The notes under the pieces are model-generated. The model was given only the letters and a program-made list of their open reading frames with translations. It was not told the origin of the DNA and searched no databases. From Dryomyza anilis (Eukaryota > Arthropoda > Insecta > Diptera > Dryomyzidae): DNA of 64,000 nt. This document shows, one piece after another, positions 23,953 to 35,343 of the stretch (position 1 is its first letter; every line of letters starts with the position of its first letter). The stretch covers positions 2,872,501 through 2,936,500 of the forward strand of contig OX638133.1 in assembly GCA_951804985.1 (NCBI GenBank), read 5' to 3'. The position numbers and the translations under genes are program-made.

Positions 23953-24699
23953 GGTTGAGGCAGAGCAAAAGGTGTTTGTTGTGTGTATTTCAGGGTCAGT
24001 GTGCTACGAAATACAGTAAAACCTATCAAAATAATATCAAAAAAATAACAATAAAACTTGTCTAAAATTTATGAAACTTTTAGTTTTGGTTCGATGCTGG
24101 ATTTAGAGCCTAACTGACTGATGGTCTATTTTTATAGCTTTAAATTAAACTAAAGCCTTTGGACATTTAGAACTTTCGACATTTTTTCATTTATATTTTA
24201 TGGCAACGCCAAAATAAACCACACCATTTGCACAACATTTTGCAAGCAATTTTTTTGACTGACAGATGATTCATTTCATCAGCGATTTTTTTTATTATTT
24301 CGGTTTTATTTTTTGTATTTTTTTTTTTTGTTTTTTTTTTTGTATTGGAATAAAATACATTTTTCGTTTTAGCAAATATGTCGGGCATATGTGGCACTAA
24401 TGGGCAGTGCCTAAAGTTTTCAAATTATATCAGTTTTATTATGTTTTAAATATTGCCGAATTTTACAGATGTGCGCGCCGCTTAAATTAGAATGTTTCGC
24501 AGTTTAGGCGAAATTTATTTTTAGCATAAATTAAAATTTCCGAAAAAAAAACACAACTTTTTGCGTTTTTATTGCTGTCAGTACCAGCGCTGTTTGGAGA
24601 GTTACAAAATCGTTTCGAATTTTTATTTATAGTTTTTTCAATTTTTTCTTTTTTAACATTTTTTTGTTATATGATTTAAGCTGATTTAGTGCTGCGAAA

Positions 24700-25250
24700 A
24701 ACGTACAACTTTGAGGCGTTGAAAAGTTAGCGCCGCGTTAACGATTACGTTGTCAGCGGCGTTGATGACGCGCGCAACCAGCAAACAGAACGGATTGACG
24801 GATGCAAGGACGGACGCATTGTGCTGTGCTGTGATGGATGCAGACACCAAAAGACAGCCACTGGATTTGCCAGTTGAGCCGTGGTGCTTAGTGTACAACA
24901 AGAACAAGGGCAACAACAACAACAATATGAGCTGACACTGAAACTGTCATCAGCATTGTCGCCATGTGTGTCGCGTCGCAATGAGTTGAGTCGCATGACA
25001 TTATGTCGCGTCGCGTCGCCTGCTGCTACTGATGGGCGCAATAATTTGCCGCCTGTCAAGTGCGCAGCGATTGCAGTTTTCGGCAGCTGAAACGTTGCAT
25101 ATTTTGTGGCACTTGGGGCGGTGCCGCGCCGCACTAAGTGCTGCACTAATTAAACGATTCAAAATAAATTCAGCGACTCGCATTCGACGAGTACGTCTAA
25201 AAATAACGCGCAATCATAAATTTAAACGAATAACAACACAAGTGATTTGA
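24700..25250. promoter_or_regulatory. GC-rich island in intron, possible promoter or enhancer
   Basis: About 550 bases of CpG-containing DNA between AT-rich flanks. Several short overlapping frames occur on both strands, none with splice sites in CAP phase and none with a recognisable domain. The plus strand has an initiator-like TTCAGCGACTCGCATTCGAC near 25170. Function unknown. Confidence 0.25.
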
Positions 25251-25479
25251 AAAACTTTACAGCAACAAAACACCACTGACTGAACTCATATCCATGAGAT
25301 ACAAGATACAAATGCGGCACAGAGCGCACAACAACAGCAACAAAAAACAACAACAATGCGCTAAATACTTTGCGCTAAGTGTAGAGTATATAAACATTCC
25401 AGAAGCTATTTTCAAAAATCGAAATATCGAAACGAAAACAACAAACAAGTCGGAAATAATTGCATTTATGCGAAGTATC

Positions 25480-27340
25480 CATCAGATATTACAAGTAGCC
25501 ATCGGTTATTGAAAGTACATATATGAGATATTAGAAATTTCCAATAAATATTCATTAAATCTAAGAAGTATTCATGAGATCTTGAAAGTATTCATCATAT
25601 CTAACAAGTATTCATCAGATTTAACAAGTATTTATCAGATTTAACAAGTATCTATCAGATCTAACAAGTATCCCTTAGATCTAACAAGTATCCCTTAGAT
25701 CTAACAAGTATTCATCATATCAAACAAGTTTGCATCAGATCGAACGAGTATTCAATAGATATAACAAGTATCCATCAGATCTAATCAGTATTTAACAGTT
25801 CTGAAAGTATCTAACAGATCTAACAAGAAACCATCAGATGTAACAATTATTCATCAGCTCTGACAAGAATTCATCAGAAGAAGTAACAATTATTCATCAG
25901 ATATTTCAAGTGTCCATCAAATCTAAAATGTATTCCTTAGATCTAACCAGTATTCATCAGATCTAGAAAGTATTCAACAGATCAAACAAGAATTTATCAG
26001 ATCTAACAAGAATCCATCAGATCTTGAAAATATTGAATAGATTTAGCACGCATCAAGCCGATCTAACAAGTATCCATCAGATCTGACAAGAATCTATCAG
26101 AAGAAGTAAAAATTATTCATCTAATGTTTCAAGTATTCATCAAATCTAAAAAGAATTCCTTAGATCTAACAAGTATTCATCAGATCTAACAAGTATTCAT
26201 CAGATCTTGAAATTATCCAATAGATCTAAGTATTCGTCAGATCTTACAAGTATCCCTTCTAACAAAGTATTCATCAGATCTAACCAGTATTTATCAAGTA
26301 TTGAAAGGATCCAGCAGATCTAACAAGTATCAATCAGATCAAACAATGAATTCATCAGATATAGCAATTATTCATCAGATCTTGAAAGTATACAACATAT
26401 CTTAGAAGTATCCTTCAGTTCTAACAAGTATCCATCATATCTAACAAGTATTTATCAGATCTAACAAGAATTCATCAGATCTAACAAGTATTCATCAGAT
26501 CTTAAATGTGTCCAACAGAACTAACAAGTATCAATCAGATCTAACAAGTATTCATCAACAGAAGTAACAATTATTTATCAGATCACAATCTTACAAGTAT
26601 CTCTTAGATCTAACAAGTATACGTCAGATCTAACCAGTATTTATCAGATCTTGAAAGTATCCAACAGATCTAACAATTATCAATCAGATCAAAAGAGAAT
26701 CCATCAGATATAACATCTATTCATCAGATTTTACATATTCATCAGATCTTGAAATTATTCATCAAGATCTAACAAGTTCTCATCACATCTAACAAATATC
26801 TATCTGATATCCATCAGGTATCCATCAGATCTAACAAGTATTCATCAGATCTAACAAGTAATCATCACACCTAACAAGTATCTCATATATCTTGAAAGTG
26901 TCCATCAGATCTCAGAAGTATTCATCAAATCTAACAAGTATCCATCAGATCTAACATGTATCCATCCGATCTTACAATTATCCCTCAGATCTAACAGGTA
27001 TCAAATAGATTAATAAAGTATTTAGTAGATCTAACAAGAACCTAAAAGATTTACAAGGTAACAAACAGATATTCCAAGTATTCATTAAATTGAACAAGTA
27101 TCCATCCGATCTAAGAAATATTCTACAGATATTTTAAGTATCCATTAAATCTAATAGATTTCTTTTCTAAGTGTCCAACATTCAGATATTTCAAATACTC
27201 ATCAAATCTAACAAGTATTCAACAAATTTCAAAAGTATCTAACAGATATTAAAAATATTCAGCGAATATTACAAGTATCTATCATTTCTAAAAAGCATCC
27301 AAGAGATATTATTAAATATCCATTAGTTATTACACTAAAT
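25480..27340. repeat. 20-bp satellite (AGATCTAACAAGTATTCATC)n
   Basis: About 1.85 kb of degenerate 20-bp units on the plus strand, often with a BglII-type AGATCT. It starts to decay after 27000 and ends about 80 bases from the 63-bp CAP micro-exon. No stop-free long frame. Confidence 0.9.
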
Positions 27341-27426
27341 TTCTATAAAATGAGATGAATTCGTATGAGTTGAAATGAGATGTTTTTTTTTTTAATTTTT
27401 GTCATGATTGCGCCGACTTCTTTTAC

Positions 27427-27489
27427 CTTTTCCTGTCGGCGCCATCGCCTTGAATTTGGGTGCAAACATGACTGGTGATTGTGCAGGTT
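27427..27489 (-). CDS. CAP: CAP micro-exon, 63 bp (PAQSPVMFAPKFKAM..)
   Basis: Too short for ORF finding but well bounded: acceptor CATCTTGCAG, then AA CCT GCA CAA .. GGA AAA G, then donor GTAAAA. It is phase 1 at both ends and 63 bases long. It adds E-PAQSPVMFAPKFKAMAPTGK between the 32.4-kb and 7.3-kb exons, reading ..YAD-E-PAQSPV.. and ..TGK-G-IWTPQ... The local base composition is clearly richer in GC than the intron around it. The peptide is short, basic and proline-rich. Satellite arrays lie on both sides (25.5-27.3 kb and 28.6-32.2 kb). The exon call rests on splice sites, phase and codon pattern only. Confidence 0.72.
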
Positions 27490-28609
27490 CTGCAAGATGG
27501 AATTTTAATTGAATTTCAAAATTTTAAACTGATTACAGAATTAGCAGCTATTTGAAATATAGCTATTTGTAACAACTTTGCAAAACACTTGAGAAACACT
27601 TAATGTAAATATTTTAATTTGAAATTTTTATATTATATATTTTTGGTTTTTTTCTTTAATTTTTTTGTATATTCACTTCACAAAAACAAATATAGCACAT
27701 CACATCACAGAAAGCGTAAACACTAACCCTGTCCCATATTTCCCGCAGACGTGATTTTCTTTTAGCGTTTGTACGCCGTTGCGTCCGACTTTCGACTTGG
27801 CCAAATATTCGAAAACTTTTTTGAAAAACCTCACGAAAATAGGTAAAGACGCTAAAAAACACTTCGGGTGCTTTGTGTCGTTTGTGCTCTTTTGTTTCGC
27901 TGCCGCGCTCAATCGATCGGTCAAACGCGAAGTGAATACGAACAACAAGTGAATTCATAAACAAATTTTCGAAAATAGCATCATCATTACGTTCAATATC
28001 TCAGTATTATTTCAGAAATAATGATATTGTGCTGCGCAGTGAGTATTTTTTGTTTTTCATATAAAGAAATTTAAATTATTTAAGAGAAAAAAGCTCTTTT
28101 CCTATTGTAAAATTGAAATGAGTTTCGTGTGGCTAAAATATATCGGGAGCAAATGTGTGGGTGGCCTAACTCTTTAATTACTTTTAGTGTCAAAAAGATT
28201 ATGTGGTTTTCATTATTGTGTTCGAAATGTGTCAAGTTGCAGATGATGATGTTAGGTACATCAAAATATTTTCCCATTTTTACATCTATATGCGGTGATT
28301 ATAATAGTTTTTACTAAGTGGTGGTCATATGTTTTCTGTTTCTTTGCATACTTTTAGATGCCTTTAACCCATTATAGCAGATGAAAAATTAGTCAAACGG
28401 TTATGCTCTAAAATACATTATCGATTCAATTTTTAAATATTTGAAAACATAATTCGATTTGTATTCTTTCCACAGAACTTCAAGTGTTTGAATTCGATTG
28501 AATTCTGAAATTTCAGAATACGAATTGTATTGAAATAAATTTTGAAAACGATTCCGATTGAAGAAATTATGGAAATGGTCGAGATTTGAAGAGAATTTCC
28601 ACTGATTTT

Positions 28610-29990
28610 GTATGAAAATTTCGCATTTTTTTTACCTCAAAATTAAATTTCTGAAAAATCAAATTTTTACTGAAAATCGTATTTTGATAAAAAAAAAAAA
28701 TTTTTACAAAAAAAAAAAAAAATTTTTTATTTATTACTGTAAAATTGAATTTTTACTAAAAAATTTAATTTTTACTGAAAAATTGAATTTTTACTGAAAA
28801 ATTGAATTTTTACTGAAAAATTGAATTTTTACTGAAAAATTGAATTTTTACTGAAAAATTGAATTTTTACTGAAAAATTGAATTTTTACTGAAAAATTGA
28901 ATTTTTGAATTTGAAAAATTGAATTTCAATTGAAAAATTGAAAAATTGAATTTTTACTGAAAAATTGAATTTTTACTGAAAAATTGAATTTTTACTGAAA
29001 AATTGAATTTTTACTGAAAAATTGAATTTTTACTGAAAAATTGAATTTTTACTAAAATATTGAATTTTTACTGAAAAATTTAATTTTGACTGAAAAATTT
29101 ACTGCAAATTGAATTTTTACTGAAAAATTGAATTTTTACTAAAAAAATCAAAGTTTTACTGAAAAATTGAATTTTTACTGACATTTTTTTTTTTTTGATT
29201 TTTTACTCAAAAATTGAATTTTTACTGAAAAATTGAATTTTTACTGAAAAATTGAATTTTTACTGAAAAATTGAATTATTACTGAAATACTGAATTTTGT
29301 ACTGTAAATTTAATTTTGACTAAAAAATTTAATTTTACTAAAAAATTTAATTTTTACTGAAAATTTGAATTTTTACTGTAAAATTGAATTTTTATTGCAA
29401 AATTGAATTTTTACTGAAAAATTAAATTTTTACTGAAAAATTAAATTTTTACTGAAAAATTGAATTATTACTGAAAAATTAAAGTTTTACCGAAAAATTG
29501 TATTTTTACTGAAAAATTGAATTTTTACTGAAAAATTGAATTTATACTGAAAAATTAAATTTTTACTGAAAAATTTAATTTATACTGAAAAATTAAATTT
29601 TTACTGAAAAATTAAATTTTTACTGAAAAATTAAATTTTTACTGAAAAATTGAATTTTTTCCTGAAAAATTGAATTTTTACTGAAAATTGAATTTTTACT
29701 GAAAAATTGAATTTTTACTGAAAAATTAAATTTTCACTGAAAAATTGAATTTTTACTGAAAAATTGAATTTTTACTGAAAAATTGAATTTTTACTGAAAA
29801 ATTGAATTTTTACTGAAAAATTGAATTTTTACTGAAAAATTTAATTTTTACTGAAAAATTAAATTTTTACTAAAAATTGAATTTGTACTGAAAAATTGTA
29901 TTTTTACTGAAAAATTGATTTATTACTGATAAATCAAAATTTTACTGAATTATCGAATTTTTAATATAAAAAAACTCAGATTTTTCAATA
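28610..29990. repeat. 19-bp satellite, block 1
   Basis: About 70 units of AAAAATTGAATTTTTACTG, period 19, with regional variants (AAATTAAATTTTTACTG). On the transcribed (minus) strand each unit reads TTTTTCAGTAAAAATTCAA. Confidence 0.93.
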
Positions 29991-29999
29991 AAAATTTGA

Positions 30000-30950
30000 G
30001 TTTTTATTTTTACAAAAATTTTTACTGACAATTTTAGTTTTCATAATTATTAATGAAAAAATCATTTTTTCTGATAAATGGAATCTTTAATGACAATTTT
30101 AATTTTTAATAAATATTTGAATAAAGAGAAAAATTAATTATTTTAAAAAATAAAAAAAAACTCAATTTTCTGGTATTAAATACTAAGTTTTAAAAAATGA
30201 CAAAATCCCCAAACAAAATGATAAATTTGAATACCGACAACCTAATGAATTCGCCAGTACAAAACAATTTCCGACGGATCCCTTCTGCTGAACATGAAAA
30301 TTAATTGGGGGACCATTTTTCACTGCCTTGTCATTTGCTTATGAAGTATGACGTCACGAGGCGACTACCATAAGCTCATTCATAAATCTGCGAGATTATA
30401 AAATATACTAAAAAAAAAGAAACAAAAAAAACCTCACAAAATAATAATCTTAGAAATATAAATATCTGAAATGCTGTGCAAGAAAAACAACACAGAATTA
30501 ATTGATAGATATTTCAATAAAGAACAAAAAAAAAATTAAAGTAGGGACGCTGAAGACAGCCACCCACCCACGCGCGACGGTCATAGGTATAGAGTATAGA
30601 TGCGAGGACGGACGCGCGTTAATCATTTAACGCGCGAACATTTATTATCGTTGCCTACTTTTAGGCGCAAATTTATCTGCATTTTGGAAGGAAATTTTAT
30701 AGTATTTTTTTTACATTGCGTTAGTAACAAAAAATAGCGACAAGACAAGAAGGAAAAACAAAATTAGATACCAACAAAGATTCAACAGATACAACATAAA
30801 AACAACACAGACATAAAATATGCGGATAGATTACTTAAGTATATAAATTACAATCTTTTTAAGGGGAGGTAAGTGTTAAGATGAGAGAGTATTTTTTTTT
30901 TTTTTGGAAAAGTGGAGTGGTGAAAAATAAGGCAGTAGAGATGAGAATAT
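30000..30950. other. Spacer between the two satellite blocks
   Basis: AT-rich DNA with a short CpG-rich segment at 30540-30640 (cccacgcgcgacgg.., ggacgcgcgttaat). No exon in CAP phase was found. Confidence 0.4.
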
Positions 30951-30954
30951 ACAA

Positions 30955-32250
30955 ATTTTCACTGAGAAATTAAATTTTTACTGAAAAATTTATTTATACT
31001 GAAAAAAATTATTTTTACTAAAAAAAATTATTTTTTTTCTAAAAAATAAATTTCAACAATTTTTACTGAAAAAAATGATTTTTACTGACAAAATTAATTT
31101 TTACTGGAAAAAAAATACTGAAACAATTAATTTTTACTGTAAAAATCGTTTTTACTGACAAAATTAATTTTTACTGAAAAAATTAATTTTTACTGAAAAA
31201 ATTAATTTTTACTGAAAAAATTAATTTTTACTGAAAAAATTAATTTTTACTGAAAAAATTAATTTTTACTGAAAAAATTAATTTTTACTGAAAAAATTAA
31301 TTTTTACTAAAAAAAATTGTTTTTACTGAAAAATTTATTTATGACAAAATTAATTTTTACTGAAAAAAAAATTTTCTGAAAAATTTAAGTTTTACTGAAA
31401 AAATATTTAATTTTTACTGAAAAAAATGTTTTTACTGACAAAATTAATTTTTACTGACAAAATTAATTTTTATTGACAAAATTAAATTTTTACTGACAAA
31501 ATTAATATTTACTGACAAAAATAATTTTTTACTGACAAAAATAATTTTTTACTGACAAAATAAATATTTACTGACAAAATTAATTTTTACTGAAAAAATT
31601 AATTTTTACTGAAAAAAAAAATAAAATTTACTGACAAAATTATTTTTTTCTGAAAAAAATGTTTTTACTGACAAAATTAATTTTTACTGACAAAATTAAA
31701 TATTTACTGACAAAATTAATATATACTGACAACATTAATTTTTACTGAAAAAAATAATATTTACTGACAAAATAAAATTTTTATTGACAAAATTAATTTT
31801 TACTGACAAAATAAATTTTTACTGACAAAATTAATTTTTAGTAACAAAATTAATTTTTACTGACAAAATTAATTTTTACTGACAAAATTAATTTTTACTG
31901 ACAAAATTAATTTTTTACTGACAAAATTAATATTTACTGACAAAATTAATTTTTACTGACAAAATTAATTTTTAAGGAAAAAACGAATTTTTACTGAAAA
32001 AAATTTGCTTTAATAAAAGTTTGCAATTTTACTGAAAAATAAACTTTTTTAAGTCATATTTTTATTAAAATTTAAATGTTTACTGAAATATTCTTAATTT
32101 TTTCTTGAATATTATATTTTTATGAAAATTCAATTTTTAAGTGAAAAATCAATTATTTACTGAAAAATAAAATTTTACTGAAAATTGATTTTTTTTTTGA
32201 AAAAATTAAATTTTTACTGTCAAAGTTATTTTTACTGACATTTTACTGAT
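30955..32250. repeat. 19-bp satellite, block 2
   Basis: About 60 units of AAAAAATTAATTTTTACTG changing to ACAAAATTAATTTTTACTG. It has the same 19-base period and the same ATTTTTACTGA core as block 1, so both blocks derive from one array. It ends about 210 bases downstream of the 32460 exon donor. Confidence 0.92.
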
Positions 32251-32459
32251 TTACAGAATGCAATAGTTGGGGTTTACCAGATCAATGAGTGGTAGGAGTA
32301 TTTTTTTTATGATAAAGGGCTATAGTACTGGGAGCTGGGGTGGCACAGGACAAAACTATGAAACACACCGAACTTGGACGCTCCATAACGACCGTCGACA
32401 GCCGCAGACGCATGCAACACGCGCTGTCGACGTCACGCCAGAAGCGGCCGCTCACCGAC

Positions 32460-32807
32460 CATCTGCATAGAGGAAGCCTTTCGCCAGTTGCAGCTCATTA
32501 TCGATCTCCCGCAAGAGGTCGCTCTCAGACCAACTGCGTCGGTTGGGCGTCAGCAGGAAGCGCGTCTGTTTGCGACGCTTCACAGGTGCGTTGCCAACGT
32601 CCTGCTGAGGCTGAGACGGGGGCTTCGTGTTGGTGGATTGAGCCGACAACAGCGTTGGTTTGTGCGGCTTGTGGTGGCCGGCCACTGGAGGCAACTGCTG
32701 TATATGATGGTGAGAATGATGTTGTTGGTGGTGGTGCTGATGATGTTGCTCTTGTCGTTGCTGCAGTCTCAGCAACAATTTTGCTTCGTGCCGTTTCTGT
32801 CTGAGCG
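32460..32807 (-). CDS. CAP: CAP internal exon, 348 bp
   Basis: The acceptor TTTCTCTCAG is followed by CG CTC AGA, phase 1, joining the giant exon as KEE-A-LRQKRHEAKLLLR. The 116-codon exon encodes a basic, probably helical start, a His/Gln-rich run (HHQHHHQQHHSHHH), a Pro/Ser linker and a conserved-looking end, RSWSESDLLREIDNELQLAKGFL. In phase 1 the exon ends GAT G/GTCGGT, giving a length divisible by three. A stronger-looking donor (GTGAGC) four bases on would end in phase 2 and fits no downstream exon seen here, so I prefer the first. An in-frame TGA follows directly, so retention of this intron would end the protein after ..YADGR. Confidence 0.85.
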
Positions 32808-33013
32808 CTGAGAGAAACATTAAAGAAAACTTTCAAAAATCAAAAGAAAAATAATAATGACTGATTTGGACACTATGGCGCAGACAAAAGGAAGGATACC
32901 AAGAGTAGTTTGAAGGGAAAAGGGGGGACTGTAATAGAGAAGGAGCAAAGTGTCGAAAAAATTAAAGGAATTTGAAGCCTTTTGATGTGGATTATGAACT
33001 TGTTTGGGTTTTT

Positions 33014-33102
33014 TTAAATTGTTAAGGACTGCTTAAAATGGGAAGAATAAAAAAGATTGTAGTATGCGGGCGCCTTCGTCGAGATTTCTTCTGGATTTCT
33101 CA
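33014..33102 (-). CDS. Possible weak alternative terminal exon
   Basis: The minus strand has TATTTTACAG then TG AGA AAT CCA GAA GAA, phase 1, giving V-RNPEEISTKAPAYYNLFYSS.. and a TAA at 33014-33016. The first 15 codons look coding-like (ATC TCG ACG AAG GCG CCC), but the second half is AT-rich and there is no donor. If real it would be a third alternative C-terminus from the giant exon. The upstream pyrimidine tract is poor. Chance is quite possible. Confidence 0.2.
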
Positions 33103-33737
33103 CTGTAAAATATATTTTTTTCAATATTTCTTTTTTGCCGCCACTGCTTTGAAATCTCCGCACTCTATCGTTGGAACGTTAAACATGGTTTAGATGCTGC
33201 TCTGCGTTGCAATGCATTTTGATGAACTAAATTAATGCTTCCTCCCGCTTTATTTAGTTAAACCCGCGGCAATTCAGTTCGTAGCATAAATTTAAAAATT
33301 GCTAAAGCAAGCGACATGCACAGCGGGCGAGGCGTTAGTGGATTAAGGCGTAAATGCCAAAGTTTTTGGTTTTCAAATATTATTTTAACAAATAAAATCT
33401 ATTTTCTGTTACTAAATATATTTATTAAAGATTATATTATTTTTCAAAAATTATTTCCATTCTATTATATACTCAATTAAAAACTATAAAATCTCAATAT
33501 TAATGAACTAGTTTATGGAAACTCCCCTCCACTGGAACCCACAAAATAGACCAAGTTTACAATTAGATTTTAGTAACGAAAATAATAAATAGTTGTCAAC
33601 ATTTCCCAACGGTGCCATTGAATCGAAAATCGCACGACAAATGGCTGCGTTATAACAATTTTCCTAAAATATTTGAAAATTACAGGTCAATTACAGGTAA
33701 ATTTTCCAAAAAAACGTAAACAAGTTCTAACACCCGA

Positions 33738-34033
33738 AATTTTTAACACCAAAATTTGCTTAACGTAAAATTTTACCACACAAAATTAAATTTTGATAAT
33801 TTTTATTCAAACGTTTTAGTTCACAAACCAGAAACGGTAGTACCGAATCATCATAAACTTAGATTTGTTTTAAGGGTTGGACAGTATCATTTTTATGAGG
33901 CGGTTTAATTTACGTATTTTACGCTCATGTCCTAAATTTCGGTTCTACTGGTTATCGTTCGTGAGCTAAGCCATTTGAATAAAATTTAATTTTGTTTTGG
34001 AAAACAATTTCTGTACCTTTGGTGTTAAAAATT
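33738..34033. mobile_element. MITE with AATTTTTAACACCAAA ends
   Basis: AATTTTTAACACCAAA at 33738 is matched by TTTGGTGTTAAAAATT ending at 34033. The arms stay inverted-similar for about 100 bases (..'aaattttgataatttttattcaaacg' against 'ttgaataaaatttaatttt'). Confidence 0.75.
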
Positions 34034-35177
34034 ATCGATAACATAATAAAAAAATAGAACTCTTAAAATTCTTGTGATCTGTATTCAAATTTTTATAAAA
34101 TATCTGGGTGGATCTACCGAATTTTATATATTTTTTTGAAACAAAAAAAGTATATGATTTACCATAAAGTAAAGCAAAAGCCACTAGTTGATTTTAATGT
34201 TATATGCATTATATATGCAAAATTTCCCGTTTCTGATTCATTTGACTACGCCTTTTTTAATACCAGAGAATGTTGGCATACGCATAATATAAGTTCGAAC
34301 TTTTATTGATCTAGCAATTCTTATTTTCCTGAAATCGTGATTTCAGAAGGAAAGCAGACAGACGTACATCACTTCTGGAGGTCAGGCAGATCAATATTTT
34401 ACATTACATTTTTCATATTTGCCACGACTTATGTTTAGAGATGAACATTGTGATTTTGAATTTCGTTCTTAGTGTAGGTGGGAATAATTTCAACATAATT
34501 ATAAATCATAAATTCTACGTATAGGTATTACTGGTGAAATAATCAATACGAGTAGTGATGTTAATTTTCAAGTCTCGATTTTTTAAAGGAATATAAGCTA
34601 ATATCGACCTCAATTTCGAAGCTCGTCAAGAATTTCTATTGATTGCGCAAATTTTTCCAGCTGTATTTCGTTGTTTCAATTGCAAAAAAATCAAAATAAA
34701 AATATTGAAAATAATAATATGGAACTGGAAATTAATTCGGTTACATCGGGAACAAGATAAATAAAACCAGTTGGGAAGGTTACATCACATGGGAAATTTT
34801 AAAGTAGGTTTTATTATGATAGTTAGGATTAAGTATCAAAATTATAGTTGCTGTAAGCCGACAATAAATACCCTACACATATGTGTGGTTACCATTTAAA
34901 GTGGTATAAAGGTCACCAGGGTATATGAATCCTGAAAAATAACTACAAACTTTCCATCGCTGAATAATTTCCATTCATTTGATACCCATATTTACAAATG
35001 GGTAGGTGTGCAGAATTTCGATTTTTTTTTTGTGAACCACAAGTTTTTTCGCCGGAAAACATTATTTTCATGTATTTGAGCTTGTTGTCAATATATATTT
35101 GACCAAAAAAGTTTACCTAAGCTTATATAGTTTATAGTTAAATGCATTCGCCAACATTTGTAGTTAAATGCCTTGTA

Positions 35178-35343
35178 TCGTAACCAACATTTTAAAAAAA
35201 ATGTGGTTACGATAATAAGTGTTATATGGCTTTATTCCAATTTTGGACAGCGAAATTCAAAAAAAGTTCTTTGCTGGGACATGCAACAAATATAGAGGTT
35301 TTCAAAAGTTCAATAAAAAAATCCCAAAATGTTGGTTACGATT
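35178..35343. repeat. Small inverted-repeat cluster
   Basis: ATCGTAACCAACATTTTAAA is followed at once by its reverse complement (hairpin 35178-35212), and 'ccaaaatgttggttacgat' recurs at 35324-35342. Probably a decayed MITE. Confidence 0.55.

Noticed and set aside
24686..24925. Minus-strand frame starting MLLLLPLFLLYTK (signal-peptide-like)
   Set aside because: Short, several overlapping frames on both strands in the same GC-rich patch, no splice sites in CAP phase.
25480..27340. CRISPR-like array
   Set aside because: Repeats are contiguous 20-bp satellite units without unique spacers, in a eukaryotic intron.
32267..32811. Plus-strand frames of 67-154 codons over the 32460 exon
   Set aside because: Shadows of the minus-strand CAP exon, which has matching splice sites and phase.
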